Source: Phorcus lineatus (lineage: Eukaryota > Mollusca > Gastropoda > Trochida > Trochidae). Taken from it: DNA of 64,000 nucleotides. Under the pieces are notes generated by a model, which was given only the letters and a program-made list of their open reading frames with translations, made no database searches and was not told the DNA's origin. The stretch spans positions 27,024,908 to 27,088,907 of the forward strand of contig OV121083.1 in assembly GCA_921293015.1 (NCBI GenBank). The letters are read 5' to 3'. Below, in pieces: positions 36,436-47,918 of the stretch (position 1 is the first letter of the stretch; every line of letters begins with the position of its first letter). A program made the translations under genes and the position numbers.

Positions 36436-39400
36436 TTACTGTGAGGAGATGTAACTCCGGATGGTAGATTCCAACTTTTCCCGGTTAGCTCCCTTTAATT
36501 CGTCAACCTGAAACGATGTTTAATGATATATCAATGCTAGTGTTGTTACTTGATGGATAATGACACGATGTTAAATGAATGTCTGATTTATCTTAACTGC
36601 ACCATCGACATATACATATATATTTACTCATTCAATATCGATAGTTCTTACATTTAATAAGAACAGAGCAATCGGCAATACAGATCACAATTTATTAAAT
36701 TAACTATATGAGTTAAAAGAAGAAACAACAATTAAGTTAAGTGTACTGTTAATACAAAGTTTTCAATTCCAAATACCAGTTGACGCAAAAATTTGCCCTG
36801 TAGGTCCAATAATTCTGATGAGCAGGAGATAAGATAGCATTTTAACGCTTATCTCCTGGGGTCCGACTCCAAGGTTACCAAATATACTGTCACTAAATCT
36901 TCAGTGTATAGCCCCATTATCGAAGGAGTCTGTACAACACATTTCAGCTTTCTTGGGCCCTTGATCCTAGAGTTGATGGGGTTTTTAATGCATGGACCAT
37001 GTGCCCCTTATCAGTGTCCAGAGTCCCTCAATCTACATTATGCCATCTTCATTAGCCAAGCTGTCTATTCATAAGATTTCAGCTGTACATTGTACAGACA
37101 GGAGTTTTGAGAATTAAGTCGAAAAGATCAAAATTTTGACAGACGGAAGTACGGAGGGACTACGACTAGGCCCTACGAGCTAAAAATTTGAAGAATCTAG
37201 ATGAACAATGTTACTTTTTTAAAATAAAGGTTTTAATTAGTTTTTGTTAACTTTTACCTTTTCCCCGTCCTTGTAAATGAGAAAGGTCGGCATACAGTTG
37301 ATTTCCAAATCTTCGGATAGGTCCTGTAAACATAAACCAACATGAATATGATTGACCTAACGACATTAATAACTGTCATTGTCACAATAATTGTAACTAT
37401 AAAATTCGTTATCATTATTAATATTAGTTATCGGATATAAACTGTGCTTTTTATTAGACTGCCAACGAACGATTTCTACCAGTTAGAGTCATTTTGACGT
37501 TAGTCAGTTCAGTACAACCGAAGCCAGGACATAAATAAAGCCACAATAGTATGTTAACGACAGTGAAACAGTGGGGAAGGGGGAGGGAGTGACTCCCCCA
37601 AGGGATCGAACAACACACGACGTACGTCTGGATCGACCTCCTCAACGTCCACCTTGCCGAACAGCACGTGCTCCCCAATACCCTCCTCGTTCTCCAGTTT
37701 CTGAATAAAAACGTTATTTTAGTAAAAATGGGGTCAAAGTAAATATTCATTTACAGAATCTTTTTGTTCAATGTGCAGAACCTTCTCATCTCTAATGCAC
37801 GGATGTTGGTTTACCTTCTTGATGCAGGCGTGAATGGACAAAAGATGAACATGTGTCAGTTCATTACACTTGGAAATACGGGAAGATTAAAAAGATATAC
37901 GGGATGCAGCTGTAAGATTAAGTGGACATAATTTCATTGAAATCCGATGAAACCTTCCACTCGTATTTCGCCGCGTTTGAGCAATGACAAACGCAGTAAG
38001 GAGCGGGTGATAGGCGCGATTGATTTCAATACGATTTGGTTGAAAGTTGACATGTTTTACTCACATTGAAGAAAGGCGTGATCATGCGACAAGGTCCGCA
38101 CCAGGAGGCTCCGAACTCGACCACAACAACCTTACCCATCGTCTGTATCATCTCATCGAAGTCTTCCTGAAAGAAGAGGAACGGAATACAGCCATTTATG
38201 TAGTATATTGATGATAGATTCAATCTGTGTTGAATTGCAAGTTTGGTTAAATTCACTTGATGCGTCTTGATGCGATTAAAGAAGTGTCGGTTCTTACGTC
38301 ACACGGTACATTGATTACGTTTAGTACAATTGTGCTTTTTCGATTCGAGTGTCTGCTCCTTTAAAGTGATGTGATAAAAGTTTACAAAAATTACGATTTC
38401 TTCATTGTCAAAATGTATTTAGTTTTGATAAAACTCAAAGCGGTCATTGGTCAATAGATATGTCCTTAAATTATGTCTATACTTAGGGGTTAGGACACGT
38501 TACCCAATGTTTGCGTACATGTGGTTTGTTGAAATGTTAAATGTTATTGAAGGCATCGATCATTTAAAGGCACTAACGTACAACAATAGTTCAAAGATAT
38601 ATTTAATGCACAGACAATGCATTTCTTTCAATATTACTAACGACCCGCACTTAGGTAACCTACCATGTACGTTATTAGGAACACATGCACGTATTAAGGC
38701 TATAAATCTAATTTAAAACAACAAGAAGTACTGAATGCAACGTTGCATTAAGTACGCATGAACTTCAATATCGACAATATCCAAATTTTGCATACAGCCT
38801 GAAAAGCCGAAACAGCAGCAGCTATGGTTATTTCAACTGCAATGCTAACACTGTGTATAAATATTAGTGAGTTCCAGATACATCTTTAAAAAACCCCAAA
38901 TATTTCACCATTTGTCCCCAATTAAGAGATAACGGTGTATTCACTAAGTTCAGCCGTTTTCAACAATCAATATTCCCGAATTGGTCGAAACCAACACTTA
39001 GATTTTTTACATTCCTTTATGACTTTGTCCTCCTAAACGTTTTCTTTGAGTTTTTATAATTGATTGCAGGTTAATTGTACATAACAAGAAATATCTTATT
39101 GCATTAAAAAAGCTAAAATGCGTGCACCAGTGCCTCCAACAAACAAACGACCGTGAGTTGAAGGTCAACCGGAAGAAAACATTCTTTAGTCGGGAGACCG
39201 TAGGAAAGTCTAAGGGAAATCATTAGTGTCTACATCCTTAGCTTTCTTTCAATGACGACTCAAGTTTCTTTTCGGTAATCCATATATTTTTAGAATATTC
39301 TGACCTTATAAATGGATTTGCATGGACTGAGGTCTATTGTAGTTTATTAAGCTGGAACAAACATTACTAATTGGTTTTATTTCTACTCCCATATGCCTCG

Positions 39401-40325
39401 ACCTCTTTAGCGTGGAGTACGAACCATCCCTCTTCTATTCGATTCCGATAACTGTATAATTAATATACCATTAGTTTCTACCTGTCTCTATAGCTAATGG
39501 AGACGCGATTGGTAACCATGGAGACGGCGACAACACTATTTGAAATCTGTAAGAATCAGGCGATTGAGTGATAAGTTTTTGCTTTTGTAGATTAGACAAA
39601 TACTTGTTCAGGTTGTTTTTATTTCAGAACCGTTTTGCTGATGTTTAAAGATACAGTCTATCGTATTTCATCGAATTATTATGCTAATAATGATGATGAT
39701 GACATACCGTTTCCAAATGTAATGCGGATATTTGACATTTGGCTTATATTTTATGGTAATGATAAAGGAAACTGGTGTACCAACAGCTACTTCTGTATGC
39801 AACCAAATATAAGTAATAACTACATGAAACAAGAAACAAAGAACAGAAACCCAGACTAGGGCCTATGATGGAATATATGGACATATAAACGGACCGAACA
39901 ACGACAACCATATATGAGATATGAATACATACTGAGATTTATATGACAAATTTACATTTAAGATGACAATCAACTGGTTTAATTCAGATAAACACTTATG
40001 AGATAATTTATCATTATTTAAGATAACATAAATGTCTATGATGAGTTGGATGAAAGAATGGCTATCTGTGAGCACCAATGCAACTGGGGAAAAAATACTG
40101 CATGGTAATGATGTTTGAAACCTTTGGATAAAGATTTTCGAAGGTTTTTTTAAAGCTAAGACAGCAATAAGTGTCATACTTTAGATTGATACTACCACAT
40201 TGGCACTTATAGAGCTTCGGTAATCTATGTATTGGTTCTTGTATGACAGAATAATTGTATCACATGTAAGCCCATGTCTAATGTAATCTTTTTCAACTTC
40301 TTACCTTTTTCTCGATTTCCTTCAT
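36436..40325 (-). CDS. Thioredoxin gene D (WCGPC), complete, five exons
   Basis: Exons on the minus strand: 40325-40305 (MKEIEKK, donor GTAAGA), 38166-38065 (34 residues, EDFDEM to [13 protein letters not shown], donor GTGAGT), 37700-37626 (25 residues, ending KVDVEEVDPD, donor GTACGT), 37323-37258 (22 residues, EINCMPTFLIYKDGEK) and 36507-36436 (VDELKGANREKLESTIRSYI plus SSQ, stop TAA). All junctions are phase 0; the total is 111 residues. It has WCGPC, the cis-proline preceded by Cys as in human thioredoxin (CMPTF), and the GAN-x-x-KLE C-terminal helix. The buried Asp is replaced by Glu (VVVEFGASW). Of the four genes it looks most like a conventional cytosolic thioredoxin by its C-terminal helix and its Cys before the cis-proline. 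A TATA-like GTTATATAAC lies about 135 bases before the ATG, a weak promoter candidate. Confidence 0.93.
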
Positions 40326-43300
40326 CTTCTGTCGTCGGCCTTTGAAGTCGAAAAACTGAATGTCGTCTGCTCGTTTAAAGAAAATCTCGAAGCAGACGTC
40401 AAATGATTTCAACAATGTCTTCCAAGCAATATTCTTCAATCAACGCCTCAAATATTGGAGTTATATAACCAGAAGATGTGACATGGAATCCAATTGACTT
40501 CTCTTACAATCAGTACCTTTTGAGAAGCGTACGAATGAGATGACCAAGGGAGCTAACTCATGTATTGACCGGCTCATTAGCGCCGATTACTAATCAATAG
40601 CAAGAGACAAGACACTAATGGATGGAGCCTCCCGAGTCTAAATAGTAGCTAGATCTGTGCTGAATCGATCTGAATGTATATACAGCTAAATATATCGTCA
40701 CTGTGACTGTCTTCCTTTACGTATAAGGTAATTGACTTTTGATAAGGTTATATAAACTTGTCATCCAGATCTCTTAAAGGATAAAAGCAACGCCAAGTCT
40801 ATCACATAATTCCTAGTCTTGGAGGCTTCATATTGGGAAGATAAACACATCCTAACACGAAAGTTAGGAAAAACTGCAAGGCTTAGATGACAAAGTGTTT
40901 CGGATTGGCGCAGGTTATGTCTTTCAGGAAAAGCTGACCATAAGATAATTTAAGTCTTACCTTCTAAAAATGTCAAATTGTGGTTTTAAAAATTATTCAG
41001 CTGTTTAGGGGAAAGATGTTTATTTTCAACACTTTTTCAAAGTATTTCACATGGTAAGTCATAATTTTCTTAATAAAATAAAAGACAACGCTTCAGTATA
41101 TCCTTTTACTCCGATCACTCTGGTAGTAATAAGATTATGATGACTTGTTTTTGTTTCAAATTTATAAGGACGACATTTCAGTAACCGTAACTTCCTTTAG
41201 CAAATGAAACGTTATTTATGGACATTCCTCACGTGCAAAATATGAGATTTTTAGTTTTTTGTGCAAATATGATCATCAATTAATGAAAAAAAAAGAAGTA
41301 AAATTGCAAATTAATGCAACTACCTTGTTGCCTATACATTCAGTGACTGTTTCACAGTCTGCCAAGACTTATTAGTGACATAGTACGACTGCAAGTGGTA
41401 ACAACATCCAAATTACTTTCTTTCATCAGAGTAATGTCAATAATGTACTCAATGCAGCTGTGCATTTGTTTGTTGATAATAGATTCTAGACAAGACTACA
41501 TTCGATCGGGAGATATTTCCGGTTTTACGTTTTCGACAAAAGTTTCTTTCACAATGACTGCATCTTCAATGCTAATATTTAGATGGAATATATAATTTAC
41601 TTGTAAAACCAAATGAGTAACGATGTATTATATTATATTTATCCATGGTGATGTTGTCACGCTGTTGAGTTAACAGTGCCTTTCCTGGTCAAGGGCGGGG
41701 GGGGGGGGGGGGGGGGGGGCAGTTAGGGTTTATTGTTTAAATCATACTAGTCTGAGTGGATCTTTCAGGAATGATAAATTAGTCTTAGCATATATTATGG
41801 TGGAATGTCAAAACAAGTCAATCATGAATATTTTAAATTTTTTGTAATATATGAGCCCCGATAGGAACTTTAACTCTTCGATTATTTTCTCTGTGTCTAG
41901 ATCTTTATCAACAAGCGTTTCAAGTAAAAAGCATGAAGAACATGGCGAACACGAATAGATCACGTGTAATCCGAGCTATTGGCTTTCAGGCCCATTGCTT
42001 TGCACGAGGGGTTAACGGAGCAAGTGCAGGGACAAATCCATTCTAGAAGGAAGTAGGTTAGTTTCTATATCCAATAAGTGAGCACCGAAATTTGCATTTT
42101 GAAGGATTGATATGAGACATTTGCAATATGGACGAAACGGCGACCTCTTTAGTGTCATACATGGCATGAGATAGAACAAGCATTCGGAGTCGTGGATTCG
42201 TGAAAATTAAATCCACTTGTCCCCCTTTGGAAATTTAGGAAATTCTTAGACTGTTTGAATAACCGAAATATTGAAAATCCGAGCAAACTTAATGTACTTA
42301 GAATTTTGTTCGGATGTTCTCGGATTGAACATGGTGCACGAGCTAACAACGACATCTTCTTCGTTTTGTTCGGTACCCGAGCATTTCATGGCTAAAACCA
42401 ACTCCCCTCGCATGGTTTGAAGTTGTTTCAAACTCCATCACTGGCTATTTTCAACCTCAAATCGAGTTTTCAGTGTAGTCCCTCCTCGGCGAAAAGGTGC
42501 ATTTCTCATAACAATTCTCATGGGACTATCGAGAACCGTCGCAGCAGCCTGGACGACAAGCACAGAAACGTTAGGGAAATGCCGAAAGCCCTTCATTAAT
42601 CAGGCATGTGGGCAGCAAAAGCTAGGCCATGCGTGGGAAGATGGGATAAACCGGTAAGACGGAAAATCCGTAGTGCAACATACTTCGTTCATAGAGAGGA
42701 AAAGGGGCCGAAGAAAGGTTGTTGAAATTTGCATAATCTAAATTCTTTGTACCCTTTTTTCACTCGGACCAAAATGTAAACTAAGTTACTACAACAGCTT
42801 CCTAGTTGTAACGGGAATAACACGAATAGTTTTTTCTGTCCTTAGACAAGCCTCAAGGACAAATTGTCCTTTTATTTCCTGATACAATCGTATAAATCTT
42901 TGGTATAAATATTACATAACACTTCATTACATGAAATTAATGTATCTGCTTATATATCTACAAACCTCTTGACCTCCAACCTCTAACCCCTCACAAAAAT
43001 TAGAAAGTGGACACATATCAGTGTTCTATTTACACAGCAATAGTTGCTGATTGTGGAATTGGTATGGTAGTAGTCGAAACAACACATATCATATAGGCAT
43101 CTAGAAAAAAGTGCGGATATTATGGCCTTTACCTAAGAAAAAACGAGGAACATGTTTTTTAAAAAACAAACAAATATAGTAAAACCAAAGTGATAAGGTT
43201 ACGATAAAATTATCTCAAATCTATGAATTTCCCATCTCAGATATATGTAGGACTACACACTCATAAGTTTGCAGAAGTTTGAAAGTAACTCGAAATCATA

Positions 43301-43728
43301 GCATTGTTTATGAATTCACCAAATAACACGACAAAGGGATATTTTGCTAAATTTTACTTTTTGAGAAAACGGTTTCTTCGATATCGGTTTACCTCGTTAG
43401 CAATCATGCATTCATTAAATGACAATGAAAGAGAGCGACAACGTTCGACCTTCCATCAAACATTCTAAACCTCAAACATATTACATCATTTTCATATATG
43501 TAATAAATATATTGTTCAAACTTATCACACCTTTGTATATTTCAACCATTCATCATTCCTTTTCGACGTTGTGTTTGAAGCTCATTTTCGCAAGTTTCCT
43601 TTTACCAAATAGTTCATATCAAATATCCATGGTTCAACGTCTATTGGCACTTGATTGCAATGACCTTGGATGATCATGGATTAAGCATTTCAAAGTCATG
43701 ATCTCACAGACATATATTACAATGTATA
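40326..43728. other. Upstream region of thioredoxin D
   Basis: Holds a poly-G tract. The stretch 42400-42720 is less AT-rich and has a 60-codon plus frame (KSSFQCSPSSAKRCISHNNS...). It could be an exon of an unseen gene, but no splice structure or family supports it. Confidence 0.4.
41697..41719 (+). repeat. Poly-G tract, 23 bases
   Basis: G run preceded by AAGGGC. Confidence 0.95.
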
Positions 43729-44463
43729 TCATTTCAGCATTAACCTTTCATCCTCGTCCGTGTCCGAGTATAGGAAGGAGGAGTTACCGGAAACGGAACC
43801 AGTATCTGAGTCGGAGGATTCGTCGTCGGAGGGGGGTTCGGGAGATGGGAAGGGCAATGACTCTGGAGTGGAACACGTGGAGACGTCGTCTTTGACACTT
43901 GGGGTGGGAGGGGGTGTGTCGAACAGACACGTGCTGCCAAGGTGCACCGATTCGGGGGAGGCTGGAGGGGTGATGGGTTCCGGGGAGCATGCGTCTGTTG
44001 CCCACCATGTCTGCCGTTTCCGCACAGTTGGTACTTCCGGTTCCGGTGTCTTCATGACCCGGATACGATTCAATTCTAACTTAATGAGGTCGGATTGGTC
44101 CCGGAGCATTTTCAACTCCTGTTCTTGGGTTGCGTACTTTAGCATAAGTTTTTGTTGGTTGATGACGAGCTGTCTGCTGGATCGAGCCGCTAGGTTGTTT
44201 TCCAGGGGAACACGGCGAGTCAACCGTCTCATTGGCTTCCGGCCTCCTCTGGCCGTTGGGGTTTCGTCGCTTAAACTTGAGTCAGACTCATAGTCGGTGT
44301 CGCTGTCAACCGTTGGTACCAGAGCAGGGAGAGTGACGGACTGGCGCTTATTCTGGAGCCGAATCGGCAGCTTACTTTTAGACTTTATGATAGAGGTGCG
44401 CGGTCGGGTCGGTTCTTCGGGCTGAGTCACACGGAAGCGTTGGCCTAGTCTCGGCAGAGCCAT
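43729..44463 (-). CDS. Ser/Pro/Asp-rich protein with a short coiled coil, 244 aa
   Basis: An open frame of 244 codons on the minus strand, clearly more GC-rich than its surroundings. The start is in a good context (GGCAACATGG). Order of regions: a basic N-terminus (about residues 1-45), an acidic Ser patch (VDSDTDYESDSSLSDE, about 52-67), basic GGRKPMRRLTRRV, a predicted coiled coil (about 100-133, QQKLMLKYATQEQELKMLRD onward), and a Pro/Ser-rich tail with repeated phospho-like motifs (EPITPPASPES, FDTPPPTPS) ending in acidic DTDEDERLMLK. The balance of codons and the absence of stops argue for a real gene. It could also be a first exon, as AAGGTTAATG at 43740 resembles a donor. The family is not recognised; likely intracellular, no signal peptide or membrane segment. 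Confidence 0.7.
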   Translation of the reverse strand: MALPRLGQRFRVTQPEEPTRPRTSIIKSKSKLPIRLQNKRQSVTLPALVPTVDSDTDYESDSSLSDETPTARGGRKPMRRLTRRVPLENNLAARSSRQLVINQQKLMLKYATQEQELKMLRDQSDLIKLELNRIRVMKTPEPEVPTVRKRQTWWATDACSPEPITPPASPESVHLGSTCLFDTPPPTPSVKDDVSTCSTPESLPFPSPEPPSDDESSDSDTGSVSGNSSFLYSDTDEDERLMLK

Positions 44464-45399
44464 GTTGCCTATTCCGAAAAGTTGATACTCCTGCTGATGG
44501 TCACAGACTCTTAAACATTAACAATGTAGATCTTTCGAAGTGAGATGTTCCTGGTCACATCTTCCTTGTCGGTTTCGCCTCTTTAACACCTTCTGGCTGT
44601 CACACAAACTATTGGTATCAATAAATATATTGTTTACAGAACTCCCAATGACGAATATGCACAATGAATCGTACACACTCCTCTGCTACTGTTCAAGCAA
44701 CCAAGTCTACTCGTGAATACTTTAAGTGCTATGTACTGCAACAACCATACCTCTTCTCTGCATTACCTGTTTGTGTTGGCTGCCTGTGCTTCAACCAAGC
44801 CACCTTTCAGATTTGAAACGGTCAGTTCATTCGGGAATTACAGTAGGATTATCCCTAATACAGTACCGGCCAGAAGTCCTTATGCTTATATATGCCAGAT
44901 AATATATGTTTAATACCGATTGACAATGCGAACATATGTATTCTAAATGTAACAAAACAAACATTTAATTTTACTTTTTAACTCATTCTTCATCGTCAAT
45001 TTGGATTCAATCCATTCCATTCATTTTTAATTTAAGTTAAATCTTAAAACACATACGAACTTCTGACTAGGTCTGTATGGACGAGCAGTTTGACTTGCCA
45101 AGTGATCAGCTAATCTTTGTGTTGATTTGTAACTCCCTCAGCCGATGACGTACAAAAAGCCGATTTGCACGGATAATCTCCCTTGTTTTTTGCTTCAATA
45201 TTTCAGAACAGTTGTGTAATTCGTGATTAGGTTAGGCTGGACAGTTCGATTGTTGTGTAACCCGCTTACGTTCTTAGGTGTTTACTCCTTTGTACTTTAA
45301 ATAATGCTGTCGAACTTCTTTTAACCAGTCAAGTTCTCGAATGGCAATTGCTTCATTTATTTTGATACAAAATGGTATATAATAATGAATGCAGCAATG

Positions 45400-45512
45400 C
45401 TCTCTGTCTGCGCGTCCTTCTCTTTGTTTCTGTCTCTGCCTCGGTCGGTCTGTCTCTTACTGGCGCTCTGTCTTTCTCTATCTCTCTGTGTCTGTGTTTG
45501 TGTCTCTCTCAG
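45400..45512. repeat. CT-rich microsatellite
   Basis: Imperfect (TCTG/TCTC)n. The small plus frame across it is Leu/Ser/Cys low complexity. Confidence 0.8.
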
Positions 45513-45712
45513 CAAATATGACATCTGTGTAATCCATTACCTCACATGTACTAGCAAGCATATCATTTTCATTAGCCAAGTTTGCCATTAGTACTAGTCA
45601 GTATAACATTTACAAGTATGAGTTAAAATTCACCCTTGTGCTAACAAATAAAAACAATATGACATGTATGGAGCCCACGACCCTTTTTTTCAGAAATATT
45701 TTTTTATATGAA

Positions 45713-45736
45713 CCCCCCCCCCCCCCCCCCCCCCCC
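45713..45736 (+). repeat. Poly-C tract, 24 bases
   Basis: C run followed by a second C6 block. Confidence 0.95.
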
Positions 45737-46119
45737 TTCCCCCCCGTCCGTAATATCGTTCTATAACTAAATTTCTGTACTGCTATCCAGGTCGGCCTGT
45801 GTAATTTGTTTTAGGAATTTCTACGCTGGATAACTATAACCTTTTATAACTTTGAATAATTCATTGGCTGTTGTTTATATGATGTTTACCGTCTGCCCAT
45901 CGGATAAATTATTTCGATTCCATTCACAATTACAAGTAGATTAATTACTGCATAATTTCAGCATTGAAGCTAACGCAAACATCCCTGGACAATCGGACCA
46001 ATGTACCGGTGAGACAAAGAGTTATGTATGTATATATGTAATTTTAAGTGTATTCAAGATAAGGGTATCATGATATGGATGACCACACCGGCTTTTATCA
46101 CCTCATTGTAATTACTTGT

Positions 46120-46275
46120 TGGAAATCATCATCGTCATCAAGGATATTGTCATCAACATTATTTTTATCGTCATCAACATAGATGGCATTGTCTTCATCT
46201 TCATCGACATGTCGTCACTATCAATATCACAGTCTTCGGCAATTATTGTCATCACCGTCATCATCGTCGTTAATA
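46120..46275. repeat. Imperfect (ATC)n trinucleotide repeat
   Basis: Repeated CATCATCGTCATCA-type sequence, open on both strands as Ile/Met/Val-rich frames that are not genes. Confidence 0.8.
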
Positions 46276-46646
46276 CTATTATGATTAGTATCAATGGTCA
46301 TAATTATTATTTATCAAACCAATCACTTTCATAAGCATGATCAGCATTACATTTTTATCAATATTTGTCAATAGTTTTAAAATGCAAACAATACTATGAA
46401 TAACAAAATCGTAATCAATCAGTATTTGTAAAATGCCGTTCCAAACTATGCCACTGCAATTACAAAGCAAAGAGCACGCGACATGATGTTACTCAGAATC
46501 CAGTATACACCCAAGATACACTGTGCCAATACACCCAGTCTCTTAGTACACAACACGCGTCTGTCAGGTAATTAGTCCATCCCAGCGGCATTATTAGTAC
46601 GCTGAGAGGAATACGCAGCTGGGTGTTGACGGGGCAAGATTGTCGT

Positions 46647-46730
46647 GGTTTACAAAGGTTTGTAAATAGATGGTGACGTCATCTGTCGGTTTACAAAGGT
46701 TTGCAAATAAGATGGTGACGTAATCTGTTA
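46647..46730. repeat. ~41-bp duplication carrying CRE-like sites
   Basis: GGTTTACAAAGGTTTGYAAA followed by GATGGTGACGT occurs twice. The first copy has a perfect TGACGTCA palindrome. Confidence 0.75.
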
Positions 46731-46937
46731 TGTAATTGGACGAATCCAGATGAGGAAGTTGTCTGATGTGAAAATGTTTTTTTACGAAAACGATTTTTCG
46801 TCGCGGTATGTAATACCATGTCAGTTTTTCATCAAGCTCACTTCAGATGCCACTCAATTGATAGAACTTTGTTCCCAAGTCTTATGCCTTTTTTGTCTCG
46901 AATAAAGCGTTATCGAATTAGGGTTGATCTCAAGTCA

Positions 46938-47021
46938 AGGCATTCTCTCCTAACAGAGGTAGCTCCGTCATAAATTCCTATACAATTGTTGATGGAGCTA
47001 CCTCTGTTGGGAGAGAATGAA
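46938..47021. repeat. 84-bp hairpin with 26-bp arms
   Basis: CATTCTCTCCTAACAGAGGT and AGCTCC are mirrored by GGAGCT and ACCTCTGTTGGGAGAGAATG around about 30 bases. Likely a miniature inverted-repeat element. Confidence 0.7.
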
Positions 47022-47867
47022 GTCAAGCAGTAGTTTATTGAAAATGGCTCTGTCTTTTTCACAAAGTAGGCTCTAATTGGATTCACGTTGTTATAAAAGA
47101 AATTCGAAGGAAATTCTTCTTTATTTTACATATAAAGCATAACTAAAAGACAATCCAAGGAAAACAGCCGATTAAAGGCTATACTTATGACAAAAAGTGA
47201 CCATTCATTCAAAAAGAAGACATTGAGAAAATAAGCCTAAAAAAGCTTCGCTTTAGCATGACAAACCATATTTGATTGTTGTTGTTGTTGTTTTTTTCTA
47301 TCAATACATGTATCATTATAAGGTTTATTTGAAAAAAATACAAATTTTTTTCACATAATGCGAAAAGACAAGTTTATATAACAGTTCCTTTAAGACTTTT
47401 ATGTGTACCGCATGTTTGATTAAACATTTTCCAAAAATAGCACTCAAGTAATCCCAGGCCTTAATTGCAAAGTAAAAATGACAATATGAAAATGACTTAT
47501 TTAACATTGATTAAAATTATACAGATAAAACTGAATTATTATATAATTCACCAATTGTAACATGAGACATTTTTGGAGTAGATCATTTGTTTACTGTTTA
47601 AAAATTTCAGTATTTTTTCTCAAAGTACTTATAAATCAATTGTTATATCTAATTTTTAAAAAGCGCAATTTGAATTGTTAATCAATATATTTGTGTTTTT
47701 AATTGCACATTATGATACAGAAAGTCTGAGTGGGTGTGGTGAGTTGTTAACCCGAAAAATTCACACATAGCAAAAACCAGAGACGTTGATCAAACACAAG
47801 TTCCTTAACACACGTCGTCGTTAAGTGAATACCTTCTCTCAAAGAGTTATCTACCTTTCCCCTTTAA

Positions 47868-47878
47868 AACCTCATTGT
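47868..47878 (+). promoter_or_regulatory. Weak TATA-like element before the CBM14 gene
   Basis: CCTTTAAAACC lies about 45 bases before the predicted ATG. The spacing would give a very short leader. Weak on its own. Confidence 0.3.
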
Positions 47879-47918
47879 GTACTGTCATGCATCTCTAGTC
47901 GGCTGTATCCGCTACACG

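Noticed and set aside
42417-42599. 60-codon frame in a less AT-rich patch
   Set aside because: No acceptor, donor or known domain; kept only as a note in the spacer entry.
43760-44293. 177-codon plus-strand frame
   Set aside because: Antisense shadow of the 244-codon minus-strand gene; the minus frame has the better start context and ordered composition.
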